From contig NZ_CP036175.1 of assembly GCF_003261575.2 (NCBI RefSeq), positions 5,580,001 through 5,644,000 of the forward strand: DNA of 64,000 bases. Direction: 5' to 3'. How positions within the stretch are numbered: position 1 is the first letter of the stretch; each line of letters begins with the position of its first letter. Positions 27,072-36,628 of the stretch are shown one piece after another. The position numbers and the translations under genes are program-made. This DNA comes from Klebsiella huaxiensis. Lineage in GTDB: Bacteria > Pseudomonadota > Gammaproteobacteria > Enterobacterales > Enterobacteriaceae. The notes under the pieces are model-generated. The model had not been told where the DNA came from. It saw only the letters and a list, made by a program, of their open reading frames with translations, and ran no database searches.

Positions 27072-27102
27072 ATTAAAAACCATGAAGTTGATATAGGGTC
27101 AA
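27072..27102 (-). promoter_or_regulatory. CadR/PbrR-type promoter of lpxC2
   Basis: Minus strand TTGACC (27102-27097), dyad ACCCTATA..CTTCATGGT, -10 TTTAAT (27077-27072), 19-bp spacer. The leader to the lpxC start is ~100 bases. Confidence 0.72.
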
Positions 27103-27274
27103 GATTTTATACGATATACACATCAAGCATCTTGCATGAGTCGCACTGACTGACCCGGGTTAGTTACCATCATATTCTTTATGGTTGAGACCATACGGAA
27201 ATCAGTGAATTAAAAATATTTATTCATCCAAAACACAAATGGTTTTAAGAAAGCCTAATGCCCTTCTTGTAAAA

Positions 27275-27544
27275 TTATTCAAGATAGTCAAGTATGTTTT
27301 TTATATTGTCAATTAAGGCGACATGCAGGTCAGGGTCATCACATTCATCTGAATGGCAATAGGAAATATGTTGAAGTATAATTCTTTTTTTGAATTCACT
27401 AACTGTACACTCCAACTCATACACCGACCGTACGATATCAATACAAGGTTCATCATCGATTAAAAAATCCTGCATTTTATTATACTTATCAGTCAGATCT
27501 TCTATCATAGAAATTAATACGGGGTCATTAACTAACATTGGCAT
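27275..27544 (-). CDS. CsoR/RcnR-family (DUF156) metal-sensing repressor
   Basis: An 89-residue all-helical protein of the right size for the CsoR/RcnR/FrmR family. C34, H59 and C63 have the exact spacing (25 then 4) of the Cu(I) ligands C36-H61-C65 of CsoR. An extra Cys46 and a His/Cys/Asp-rich HSDECDDPDLH segment may add ligands. Overall similarity is low, so the family call rests on size, helices and this spacing. The ATG at 27544 follows GAGGAGA and overlaps the AraC-type gene by 17 bases, implying coupled translation. Confidence 0.6.
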   Translation of the reverse strand: MPMLVNDPVLISMIEDLTDKYNKMQDFLIDDEPCIDIVRSVYELECTVSEFKKRIILQHISYCHSDECDDPDLHVALIDNIKNILDYLE

Positions 27545-27932
27545 ATCTCTCCTCATAATCTGAAAGTAAAGATGGACACAGCGCTGATAAATTCCAATTC
27601 CCTTGCTTGCGGTACCGACCGGGAGGAAGATGAAACTTGTTTTTAAAAGCTCTCGTGAAAGTTTGTTGCGAATTAAAACCATACTGAAGTGCAATGTCTA
27701 GGACTGTTCTGGAAGTCAATTTCAGATCAATCGCAGCACATGATAATCGACGAGCACGAACATATTCACCCAGCGCAACACCGGTCGTCTGTTTAAACAA
27801 ACGTTGAAAATGCCATCGTGAATACCCAGACTTCTCAGCAATAAATTCTACTGGCAAGGTTGTATTCAATGAACTTTCAACCCACTGCAAAATATCTTTG
27901 ACAACACTTTCAGAATATTTCCTGGTGTCCAT
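27528..27932 (-). CDS. AraC-family regulator of the SoxS/RamA/Rob size class
   Basis: A 134-residue stand-alone double-HTH protein: LPVEFIAEKSGYSRWHFQRLF for the first HTH (in part) and VLDIALQYGFNSQQTFTRAF for the second, ending FHLPPGRYRK. Such proteins (RamA, SoxS, MarA) activate efflux and envelope genes. It has no ligand domain, so its level is presumably controlled by transcription. I chose the ATG at 27932, just after GGGGGGAGAG. It is the first gene of a two-gene unit with the CsoR-like protein, placed between lpxC2 and cadA. Confidence 0.85.
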   Translation of the reverse strand: MDTRKYSESVVKDILQWVESSLNTTLPVEFIAEKSGYSRWHFQRLFKQTTGVALGEYVRARRLSCAAIDLKLTSRTVLDIALQYGFNSQQTFTRAFKNKFHLPPGRYRKQGNWNLSALCPSLLSDYEERYANVS

Positions 27933-28024
27933 TCTCTCCCCCCAAACCATATTCTATGAATATATTCAAACCAGAATACGGTCTCTGAGTCTGTCATCCA
28001 TGAAGAACTCAGGGACCCAACTCT

Positions 28025-30520
28025 TTATTTTCGTAATAACCTCAGGCCATTTGCCACAACCAGAAGACTGGCACCAACATCAGCAAATACAGCCATCCAC
28101 ATAGTTCCCATTCCCATGAGCGTGAGTACAAGGAATACGGCTTTAATACCTAGAGCGAGGCTGATATTTTGCACGAGTAAGCTGTACGTTTGTCGGGATA
28201 ATTTTACAAAGGCTGGGATTTTACGCAGGTCATCATCCATTAAGGCTACATCTGCAGTTTCAATCGCCGTATCAGTACCCATTGCGCCCATAGCAAAACC
28301 GATATCAGCTGCAGCCAGAGCCGGTGCATCATTGATACCATCACCAACCATCCCAGTGATTCCAATCCGTGAATGCTCTTCAACTGCACGATGTTTATCT
28401 TCTGGCAATTGATTCCCTCGAGCCTCATCGATTCCAACCTGAGATGCGATTGCTTTAGCTGTATGTGGGTTATCACCAGTCAGCATAATAGTTTTAACGC
28501 CAAGTTCATGAAGTTGTTCAATCGCTTCACGGCTGCTGTTTTTAACAGTATCAGCAACAGCGAACAACCCAAGCACTTGCTTACCATCATTGAGTAAAAT
28601 AACTGTTTTACCCTGGCTTTCCAGCCTTTGTACTGTTGCTTTAATCTCTGATGGACAATTAAAGTGTTCTTCAGTCAAACGCAGGTTACCAAGGTAAAAA
28701 TCCTTACCTGTAATCGCGCCATGCACACCTCGCCCAACAATCGCTTCAAAGCTGTCAACATCCTGCTTTTTCAAATCAGCAGAAGCATTCACAATTGCCA
28801 GTGAAACAGGGTGATCAGAGTAACTAGCGAGACTAGCTGCAGTAGTACGAACTTCACGCTCGCTCCACCCATTGAATACCATTACGTCGGTTTGTACTGG
28901 TTTCCCATAGGTAATAGTTCCTGTTTTATCCAGCGCAAGGGCTTTTAGCTTACGTCCCTGCTCAAGATAAACACCGCCTTTAATGAGAATCCCTTTGCGA
29001 GCAGCTGCAGTAAGTCCACTAACAATCGTTACTGGCGTAGAAATAACCAGGGCACATGGACACGCAATGACAAGCATAACTAAAGCTTTATAGATCCACT
29101 CCTGCCATGTTCCTGCCCCAAACAATGGTGGCAATACAGCAACCGCAACAGCAATACCCATAACGACGGGGGTATAAATCTGGGAAAAGCGGTCAACAAA
29201 ACGTTGTGTAGCTGCTTTGGCGCCTTGCGCCTGCTCAACGGCATGAATGATGCGAGCAAGGGTTGTATTATTTGCAGCTGCAGTGACTTTATATTCAAAA
29301 GAGCCTGACTGATTTATTGTTCCAGCAAATACAGCATCGCCCGCAATTTTATCGACAGGCATACTTTCACCTGTAATTGGAGCTTGGTTAATGGTGGTTT
29401 GGCCTTTGACGATTTCTCCGTCGAGACCAATTCGTTCACCTGGTTTTACCCTGACAATACTGCCCGGTTGTACGCTACTGGCGTCAACTTCCTGCCATGT
29501 TCCATCAGCTTGTTGGACCATTGCAGTTTCAGGAGTCAGGTTCATCAGGGAACCTATTGCATTTCTGGCTCTATCAAGTGATTTGGCTTCTATCAGCTCG
29601 GCAATGGTGAATAACACCATAACCATCGCCGCTTCTGGCCACTGCCCAAGGACCAAAGCCCCAGTAACGGCAATACTCATTAGTGCATTGATATTCAAGT
29701 TGCCATTGCGAATCGAAATCCAACCTTTTTTGTAGGTTGTCAGACCACAAGAAAGCACTGCTATCAAAGCCAACCCAGCTTCTAGCCAGTCAGGCATATC
29801 AGCCCAGTGCATCACTTCGGCTGCAAGAGCAGCTACGCCAGCAAGAGCTAATGGCCACCAGGGCTTTTTTTTCTCCTGGGTATTTTTCTTGCCGCTAGTA
29901 TTATCAGAGACTTCTGGCGCGAATCCCAACGAGCGAATTGCAGCCATGATAGCTTCAAGCGAATCCGGTGTATGGGTTACAGTCAAAACACGCTGCATCA
30001 GGTTGAAATCAAGCTCTTTAACAGCGCTCATTCCACCCAGTTTCTTTTTGATAAGATTTTCTTCAACAGGACAATCCATCTGCATAATGCGAATTTCTGT
30101 CCGTAATCCACCAGCCACAACCTGCGAGCCCCCTAGGCTACTCAATTGTTCTGGAGCAGCGGAGCAACAATCCCCCTCATGGCCGTGATCGTGGCCTTCA
30201 TGAGAATGCTCTTGCGCGGCATGAGCATGGTTACATCCCTTATGATTATGCTCATCATGCGAATGCCCTTCGCCGCCATGGCTATGGGCATCATGATTAT
30301 GGCCTTCATGGTTATGGCCTTCATGGTTATGACCTTCATGGGAATGATCATCACTGCATTTCTTGTGATTATGAGCCTGCTGATCATGTGCATGATCATT
30401 TGCTTTATGTGATTCACCAGTATTCTTAACCCGGAGTCCTGTCCCTAAATTGAACGTTTCACAGCAACTAGCCGCTTCGTCTCCTGCAGGGTTTTTGCTA
30501 TTTTTTACACCACCACTCAT
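28025..30520 (-). CDS. cadA: P1B-type Cd/Zn/Pb-exporting ATPase with His-rich N-terminus
   Basis: An 831-residue ATPase. Residues ~40-120 are extremely rich in His, Glu and Gly with the repeat HNHEG. A heavy-metal domain follows with MDCPVEE (a CxxE variant seen in CadA/PbrA types). The core has the CPC metal site (ACPCALVIS), DKTGT phosphorylation site, TGE actuator loop, TGDNPHT and GDGINDAPAL. These define a P1B-2 pump moving Cd2+, Zn2+ or Pb2+ out of the cytoplasm. The ATG at 30520 sits eight bases after GAGG; the ATG at 30526 is too close. It is divergent from the CadR/PbrR-type gene. Confidence 0.92.
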   Translation of the reverse strand: MSGGVKNSKNPAGDEAASCCETFNLGTGLRVKNTGESHKANDHAHDQQAHNHKKCSDDHSHEGHNHEGHNHEGHNHDAHSHGGEGHSHDEHNHKGCNHAHAAQEHSHEGHDHGHEGDCCSAAPEQLSSLGGSQVVAGGLRTEIRIMQMDCPVEENLIKKKLGGMSAVKELDFNLMQRVLTVTHTPDSLEAIMAAIRSLGFAPEVSDNTSGKKNTQEKKKPWWPLALAGVAALAAEVMHWADMPDWLEAGLALIAVLSCGLTTYKKGWISIRNGNLNINALMSIAVTGALVLGQWPEAAMVMVLFTIAELIEAKSLDRARNAIGSLMNLTPETAMVQQADGTWQEVDASSVQPGSIVRVKPGERIGLDGEIVKGQTTINQAPITGESMPVDKIAGDAVFAGTINQSGSFEYKVTAAANNTTLARIIHAVEQAQGAKAATQRFVDRFSQIYTPVVMGIAVAVAVLPPLFGAGTWQEWIYKALVMLVIACPCALVISTPVTIVSGLTAAARKGILIKGGVYLEQGRKLKALALDKTGTITYGKPVQTDVMVFNGWSEREVRTTAASLASYSDHPVSLAIVNASADLKKQDVDSFEAIVGRGVHGAITGKDFYLGNLRLTEEHFNCPSEIKATVQRLESQGKTVILLNDGKQVLGLFAVADTVKNSSREAIEQLHELGVKTIMLTGDNPHTAKAIASQVGIDEARGNQLPEDKHRAVEEHSRIGITGMVGDGINDAPALAAADIGFAMGAMGTDTAIETADVALMDDDLRKIPAFVKLSRQTYSLLVQNISLALGIKAVFLVLTLMGMGTMWMAVFADVGASLLVVANGLRLLRK

Positions 30521-30552
30521 TTTCATTGCCTCATCTGTTAACTATACTGACG

Positions 30553-30583
30553 ATTAAAGACCCTAATCTAACTAGAGGGTCAA
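30553..30583 (-). promoter_or_regulatory. CadR/PbrR-type promoter of cadA
   Basis: Minus strand TTGACC (30583-30578), dyad ACCCTCTA..TTAGGGT, -10 TTTAAT (30558-30553), 19-bp spacer. It lies in the intergenic region shared with the merR-type gene, the standard arrangement of cadR-cadA and pbrR-pbrA. Confidence 0.82.
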
Positions 30584-30601
30584 GCGCATAAGGGGGGAGG
30601 C

Positions 30602-31054
30602 ATGAAAATTGGTGAATTGGCCCGTAAGGCGGATTGTCCGGTGGAAACTATTCGGTACTATGAGAAAGAAGGATTACTTCAGGCTCCATTAAGAGATATT
30701 GAAAATAACTATCGCCGTTACAACAATACTCATCTGGAAAAGTTATTATTTATCCGACGCTGCCGCTCTCTTGATATGACCCATGAGGAAATACGTGCAT
30801 TGCTACTGGCAATGAATAATCACGGTAAAGACTGTGGCCCCATTGATGCAATAATCAGTGCCCATCTCACTCATGTTCAGCATCGTATTAAAGAATTAAT
30901 AGCCCTGGAAATACAACTCAAAGAACTTAATAACTATTGCAGCTCAGACCGGAGCGTGGACGAATGCGGGATAGTACAGAAATTGACTGCTGATGAAGAG
31001 AATGGTGATCTTCCTTTAACCGTACCAACTGACCACTTGGGGGGTGTGCATTAG
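30602..31054 (+). CDS. CadR/PbrR-type MerR regulator
   Basis: A 150-residue MerR protein with N-terminal HTH (KIGELARKADCPVETIRYYE) and Cys at 78, 113 and 122, the three thiolates that bind Cd2+, Pb2+ or Zn2+ in CadR and PbrR, plus C12. GGGGGGAGG precedes the ATG. It is divergent from cadA over one dyad promoter. The same dyad is found at six other places in the window, so this protein is the best candidate regulator of all of them. Confidence 0.9.
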   Translation: MKIGELARKADCPVETIRYYEKEGLLQAPLRDIENNYRRYNNTHLEKLLFIRRCRSLDMTHEEIRALLLAMNNHGKDCGPIDAIISAHLTHVQHRIKELIALEIQLKELNNYCSSDRSVDECGIVQKLTADEENGDLPLTVPTDHLGGVH

Positions 31055-31085
31055 TGGTGTGCGCTTATAAGTTGATTAGACTGAT

Positions 31086-31121
31086 GGCGTAACACAAGCC
31101 CATACAGCTTTGTGCTACGCC
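31086..31121. terminator. Bidirectional terminator between converging MerR genes
   Basis: GGCGTA-A-CACAA pairs with TTTGTG-C-TACGCC around a short loop between the stop codons of the two converging regulator genes. Confidence 0.7.
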
Positions 31122-31143
31122 ATCATGCCCTTAAAATAAGGGG

Positions 31144-31608
31144 TCAGGCTTTTTCCATTTCGTTACCACGAGAACGACGTTGCACTGCCCCTTCTCTCTT
31201 ACCGGGATGGCTTTTAGCATCAGCGGTCATTAATGTCTGGAGTATTGGGCATTCAACTCGCTCATCCCCAGCACAGCTTTTGATCAGAGCTCTGAGTGTA
31301 TCTGCCATTCGTCGCATATTTTCCATACGTCGCTCTAAATCATCCATATGCTCTTGTGCCAGACGTTTAACATCGGCGCTCTGGCGAGATTTGTCATTCC
31401 ATAACTTGAGCAAATCGGCTATCTCTTCAAGAGAAAAACCAAGATCGCGCGCACTGCGGATAAAAATCAGACGATGGACATCATTGGGTGCATAATCACG
31501 GTAGCCCGCTTCGGTACGGCCAGTAGCAGGAATCAGACCAATTTGCTCGTAATAGCGAATCATCTTTGCGGAGATTCCTGATTCGTTCGATGCTTTACCA
31601 ATGTTCAT
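31144..31608 (-). CDS. cueR: CueR-type copper-responsive regulator
   Basis: A 154-residue MerR protein with the copper loop C112-AGDERVE-C120 and Ser77. The start at 31608 (MNIGKASNESGISAKMIRYY) lies 13 bases after the copA stop on the same strand, so it is co-transcribed with copA. It should activate the TTGACC-19-TAAGGT promoter upstream of copA in response to Cu(I) or Ag(I). The C-terminal tail is long and basic compared with E. coli CueR. Confidence 0.9.
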   Translation of the reverse strand: MNIGKASNESGISAKMIRYYEQIGLIPATGRTEAGYRDYAPNDVHRLIFIRSARDLGFSLEEIADLLKLWNDKSRQSADVKRLAQEHMDDLERRMENMRRMADTLRALIKSCAGDERVECPILQTLMTADAKSHPGKREGAVQRRSRGNEMEKA

Positions 31609-31621
31609 AGCTCCCCTTTTC

Positions 31622-34117
31622 TTAGTGCTCAGAGTCTTCTGCCAGCGGAGGCTGGAACCGACGCAAACGAAGTGCGTTGCCCAGGACAAATACACTGGAT
31701 AGCGCCATCGCGCCTGCAGCAAAGATTGGTGAAAGCAGCAATCCATAGGCAGGGTACAGCAGGCCTGCTGCTACAGGGATCAATGCGGCATTATAACCAA
31801 ACGCCCAAAAAAGATTTTGCCTGATGTTACCTATGGTTGCCTTAGACAATCCAATAGCATTAGGCACACCCTGTAGGTTGCCGGACATTAAGACAACATC
31901 AGCAGATTCCACCGCTATATCGGTACCTGTACCAATTGCAAGCCCAATATCTGCCACGGCTAAAGCTGGGGCATCATTAATGCCATCACCAACATAAGCG
32001 ACCTTACCGTAAGACTCCTTCAACCGACGAACTGCTTCAACTTTCCCTTCTGGCAACACTTCGGCAACCACTTCATCAATACCAAGCTGTCTCGCAATCG
32101 CATTTGCTGTATTGGCATTGTCACCGGTAATCATTGCGACTTTGAGCCCCAGTTGGTGCAATGCATTTATGGCAATCGGCGTACTTGATTTAATAGGGTC
32201 AGCGACTGCGATAATGGCAGCCAGACGTCCATCAATAGCAACATAGAGTGGCGATTTTCCTTCGTTTCCAAGGCGTATCGCAGTCTTTGAAAAATACTCG
32301 ATATCCAAGCCTAACTCACGCATAAATCGATCGGCCCCGACCTCTACGCGCTCTCCGTCTACGGTAGCCCTGACGCCCATCCCAGTAATTGAATCAAACT
32401 CAGTCAACGCTGGCAGCGATATCTCTTTTCCTAGAGCAGCTTCAACGATAGCGCGGGCAATAGGATGTTCCGAACGTGATTCAACAGCGGCAACTTTTGC
32501 TAATACTAAGTCAAGCTCAAACCCTTCGGCCAACTCCAGGTCTGTCATTACTGGGCGCCCTTCAGTCAAAGTACCTGTTTTGTCTACAGCGACAACCCTG
32601 GCATCTTTAAGCAACTGCAGAGCTTCTCCCTTACGGAACAAGATCCCCATTTCTGCACCACGCCCAGTACCTACCATGATAGAGGTTGGGGTAGCCAATC
32701 CCATTGCACATGGGCAGGCAATGATCAATACAGCCACGGCATTAACCAGTGCGAAAGACAGGGCCGGTGATGGCCCAAATGTTAACCAGGCAAGGAAAGT
32801 TAACAACGCTGCCAGCATCACCACAGGAACAAACCATAATGTCACCTTATCGACCACGGCTTGTATAGGTAGTTTAGAGCCCTGGGCTTGCTCTACCATT
32901 CTGATTATTTGTGACAACATCGTCTGGCCACCAACGGCTGTTGCACGCAACCTCAATGCTCCTTTCTGGTTAACAGTCCCGCCAACCATTAAGCTTCCGG
33001 GAACTTTCTCGACGGGGATAGGCTCCCCCGTTATCATCGATTCATCGACAAAACTTGTTCCTTCACTCACCTCACCATCAACAGGTATCCGCTCACCTGG
33101 TCGAACTTCGATAATGTCATCAAGGGCTACATCACTAATGGGAATATCGATGACAATGCCGTTACGCAGCACATGCGCCTCTTTGGCCTGCAATCCAACC
33201 AAACGCTTGATAGCCTCAGACGTTCGACCTTTAGCTCGCGCCTCCATAAATCGTCCTAAAAGAATAAGAGCGACGATTACCGCAGCAGCTTCGTAATACA
33301 CATTGACGGTACCTTGAGGCAAAAGACCTGGAGCAAAGGTCGCAATCATTGAATAACCGAATGCAGCGAGAGTCCCGACGGAGACGAGAGAGTTCATGTC
33401 TGGGCCAAGTCTTAATAACGCGGGAATACCTTTCAGGTAAAAGCGCCGCCCCGGAATAGCCAACACCAGCAATGTTAATACAAACTGGAGATACCAGCTT
33501 TCCTGGAGCCCAATGGTATCCATTATCCATTGATGCATTCCCGGTATCACATGCGACCCCATTTCCAGAATAAATACTGGTAACGCAAGTACGGTCGCCA
33601 GAACTAAATCTTTCTTCAACGCAACCTTTTCAGCATCTTTTTTTTCTGCGGCACTATCATTATTCTGGCTTTGGTTATCAACCAGGCTGGCTTCATAACC
33701 GATTTTTTCGATAGCAGTTATGAGGTCATCAACTCCTGCGGTTCCACGTACAGTAGCTCTTTCAGTCGCTAAATTAACAGTGGCTTCTTTTACACCTTTA
33801 ACCGCTCGGAGCGATTTTTCGACACGCCCTACGCATGATGCACATGTCATGCCCTGAACTGATAACTCTACAGAAGCTTGAGGAACCTCATAACCAACCT
33901 TTTCAACTGCTTCAACCAACGCCATACGATTAACGAATGCATTTAGGCGGATATCTGCACGCTCTGTTGCAAGGTTAACGCTTACGTTTTGTACGCCTTC
34001 AACCTTAGCCAGAGCGGCTTCAACTCGTCCAACGCAGCTTGCACAAGTCATTCCCTCAATGGGCAAGCTGACTTGAGTTTCACCATCATTAGAATGCTGT
34101 TTTTTTTGAATGCTCAT
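31622..34117 (-). CDS. copA: Cu(I)-exporting P1B-1 ATPase CopA
   Basis: An 831-residue pump with two N-terminal heavy-metal domains, each with GMTCASC. Actuator TGEPIPVEK, membrane metal site ACPCAMGLATP, DKTGT, HP locus SEHPIA, and GDGINDAPAL are all present. These assign it to the Cu(I)/Ag(I) class. It is the first gene of the copA-cueR unit and has a CueR-type promoter. Confidence 0.94.
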   Translation of the reverse strand: MSIQKKQHSNDGETQVSLPIEGMTCASCVGRVEAALAKVEGVQNVSVNLATERADIRLNAFVNRMALVEAVEKVGYEVPQASVELSVQGMTCASCVGRVEKSLRAVKGVKEATVNLATERATVRGTAGVDDLITAIEKIGYEASLVDNQSQNNDSAAEKKDAEKVALKKDLVLATVLALPVFILEMGSHVIPGMHQWIMDTIGLQESWYLQFVLTLLVLAIPGRRFYLKGIPALLRLGPDMNSLVSVGTLAAFGYSMIATFAPGLLPQGTVNVYYEAAAVIVALILLGRFMEARAKGRTSEAIKRLVGLQAKEAHVLRNGIVIDIPISDVALDDIIEVRPGERIPVDGEVSEGTSFVDESMITGEPIPVEKVPGSLMVGGTVNQKGALRLRATAVGGQTMLSQIIRMVEQAQGSKLPIQAVVDKVTLWFVPVVMLAALLTFLAWLTFGPSPALSFALVNAVAVLIIACPCAMGLATPTSIMVGTGRGAEMGILFRKGEALQLLKDARVVAVDKTGTLTEGRPVMTDLELAEGFELDLVLAKVAAVESRSEHPIARAIVEAALGKEISLPALTEFDSITGMGVRATVDGERVEVGADRFMRELGLDIEYFSKTAIRLGNEGKSPLYVAIDGRLAAIIAVADPIKSSTPIAINALHQLGLKVAMITGDNANTANAIARQLGIDEVVAEVLPEGKVEAVRRLKESYGKVAYVGDGINDAPALAVADIGLAIGTGTDIAVESADVVLMSGNLQGVPNAIGLSKATIGNIRQNLFWAFGYNAALIPVAAGLLYPAYGLLLSPIFAAGAMALSSVFVLGNALRLRRFQPPLAEDSEH

Positions 34118-34153
34118 GATGTATTTCTCATCGTTATGGTCAGATAAAGAACA

Positions 34154-34184
34154 ACCTTAAGGCTTACCATCGTGGGAAGGTCAA
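34154..34184 (-). promoter_or_regulatory. CueR-type promoter of copA
   Basis: Minus strand TTGACC (34184-34179), dyad ACCTTCCC-ACGAT-GGTAAG, -10 TAAGGT (34159-34154), 19-bp spacer, close to the CueR site of E. coli copA. Confidence 0.78.
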
Positions 34185-34242
34185 GCGCATTATTTTGAAC
34201 ATGCCGATGCCGTGGAAGGAATGGATATAAAAACCCTTTACA

Positions 34243-34264
34243 TGAACACATATTCATATGTTAT
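34243..34264 (+). promoter_or_regulatory. Candidate ArsR/SmtB operator before the CDF gene
   Basis: Imperfect dyad AACACATAT-TC-ATATGTT ~40 bases before the exporter start. SmtB/CzrA operators are AT-rich dyads with AACA/TGTT arms. The repressor gene is second in the operon, so autoregulation is likely. Confidence 0.5.
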
Positions 34265-34302
34265 ATTGAAGGCATCATGTATAACCAACCGCTTGAGGCC
34301 CT

Positions 34303-35307
<1,005 letters not shown>

Positions 35308-35352
35308 TCAGGCCTCTGGTGATGCACTATCAATTTAGGAGGGAGAATCATA

Positions 35353-35715
35353 ATGTCCAGCACATCAGATTGCGGCAACATACAAGACTGTTCCGCGACA
35401 GATCATGTCGCGGAGCCAGATCTATCAATGCTCTCGCAAAACGACATTGGGCAACTTTCCGAGATTTTCCATCTACTGGGGGACCAGTCAAGACTACGAA
35501 TCCTGCTTTACTGTATGCGTGGTTCGGTCTCTGTAGGCGACATTGCTGAGTCGCTCCAGTTATCACAATCTCTGGTCAGTCATCATCTGAGGTTGTTACG
35601 AAGTGCAAGGCTTGTTCGCGGAGAGAGAAAGGGTAAGTACATATTTTATAGCATAATGGATCACCATGTAAGTCATGTTCTTCAGGACATGGTATTTCAC
35701 ATAGCTGAAGAATAA
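35353..35715 (+). CDS. ArsR/SmtB-family zinc-type repressor (CzrA-like)
   Basis: A 120-residue winged-HTH repressor (SVGDIAESLQLSQSLVSHHLRLL). Helix 5 has D103-x-H105 and H116-x2-E119, the alpha-5 zinc site of CzrA and SmtB. There is also a Cys-bearing N-terminus (C7, C13) like alpha-3N sensors for Cd/Pb, so it may respond to both. AGGAGGG precedes the start. It probably represses its own operon with the CDF exporter. Confidence 0.88.
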   Translation: MSSTSDCGNIQDCSATDHVAEPDLSMLSQNDIGQLSEIFHLLGDQSRLRILLYCMRGSVSVGDIAESLQLSQSLVSHHLRLLRSARLVRGERKGKYIFYSIMDHHVSHVLQDMVFHIAEE

Positions 35716-35753
35716 CCCGAATGAATTTTGATAAGTAGAGCTTGTGTAATTCC

Positions 35754-35788
35754 AACTCACCTTAGTTTTTCATTACTTTGGTGAGTTG
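35754..35788 (+). terminator. Terminator after the zitB-arsR operon
   Basis: AACTCACC pairs with GGTGAGTT; GTTTCAT follows. It lies 38 bases after the repressor stop. Confidence 0.65.
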
Positions 35789-36099
35789 TTTCATCATTAA
35801 TTTATTAAAACCTTAATAATTAACCTTTTAATAATGAAACCTGCCCCCTTCCCTTGTATGTAATAAATACCTGATGGTTCACTATCACCAGATAAAGCGA
35901 AGTGAGCAGGCCACCTCATGAAGGAGAAACCTTGCTTTGCAAGCTTATTGAATAGCCACGGATAATCTAGTTTGTCTGCTTCGTGCCAAAAGCGGACATT
36001 GCTACATCACAATGCGTTATGGTCAACATCAGAATGCAGCCCTTGTGTTGTGACGTGTAGTCTGGCCTAAACGCAGTTGCACTACATTACCTCGTGGGG
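35789..36099. other. ~310 bases without a gene
   Basis: No convincing frame. It contains the first of three palindromic repeats (35974-36000). Confidence 0.5.
35974..36000 (+). repeat. Palindromic repeat, copy 1
   Basis: Variant of TGTCCGCT-TCGTGCCAAG-AGCGGACA; here the left arm has one mismatch (GTCTGCT). Related copies occur at 38955 and 42682. Confidence 0.6.
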
Positions 36100-36348
36100 T
36101 CAGCGACGGCCCCGTTTCAGTTCACGTACACAGGGATCATACTCATCTGCATAGCCACCAAAGTCATGGCTGGGCATGAAGTACCACTTTTCACCTTTCC
36201 AACCAGCGATCCGGGTGGTCGGTTTGGTTTTATTCAGAACAACAATACAGACGCCGACGGGAGACACTGGAGGAAGAAGTCGTTGCACCACACACTCACG
36301 ATTGCCCACATCAATCCAGTCTTTGACGTGAATTTCAGGATGGTTCAT
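36100..36348 (-). CDS. Hypothetical 82-residue protein
   Basis: The sequence MNHPEIHVKDWIDVG...WYFMPSHDFGGYADEYDP has balanced composition, several aromatic residues and no repeats. It looks like a small soluble protein rather than a chance frame, but I do not recognise a family. It has only a weak ribosome site. It lies alone between the zinc operon and the AAA ATPase. Confidence 0.45.
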   Translation of the reverse strand: MNHPEIHVKDWIDVGNRECVVQRLLPPVSPVGVCIVVLNKTKPTTRIAGWKGEKWYFMPSHDFGGYADEYDPCVRELKRGRR

Positions 36349-36628
36349 TGTTTATCTTCATGTGATGGAATTGCTTACCGTAATGCATCCGATTACCGTG
36401 CAAGATCATGTATCCTGTCGCCTTCCTGCTCCCTTGAGGTGGCGCTGCCTTGGTACAGTCAGCACTCTGAATGTCAGGCCCAGCCGCGAGGCCGGAAGCT
36501 CATCAGGTCGCTGCGGTAGGGGAAAACGGTCCGGGTAACAGACCGTAATCGCCTGCTGGTGGTTATTGGCCCTGACTGGAGCCGCACTGAAAACTGAAGC
36601 GCATTAATATACTCGCGCCTCCGACAGG

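Noticed and set aside
30240..30360. Tandem repeats that could suggest a CRISPR array or regulatory repeats
   Set aside because: The 15-base units are in frame and encode HNHEG in cadA; there are no spacers. No CRISPR array was seen anywhere in the window.
30146..30412. Long frames antisense to and shifted from the cadA His-rich region
   Set aside because: They are Met/Ile-rich artefacts of the CAT/CAC repeats coding the His tract.
32580..33296. 238-codon frame antisense to copA
   Set aside because: It is a shadow of the ATPase frame, rich in Thr, Ala and Ser, with no start signal.
36094..36519. 141-codon plus-strand frame
   Set aside because: Its first part is antisense to the more protein-like 36100-36348 frame, and the sequence has no recognisable pattern.
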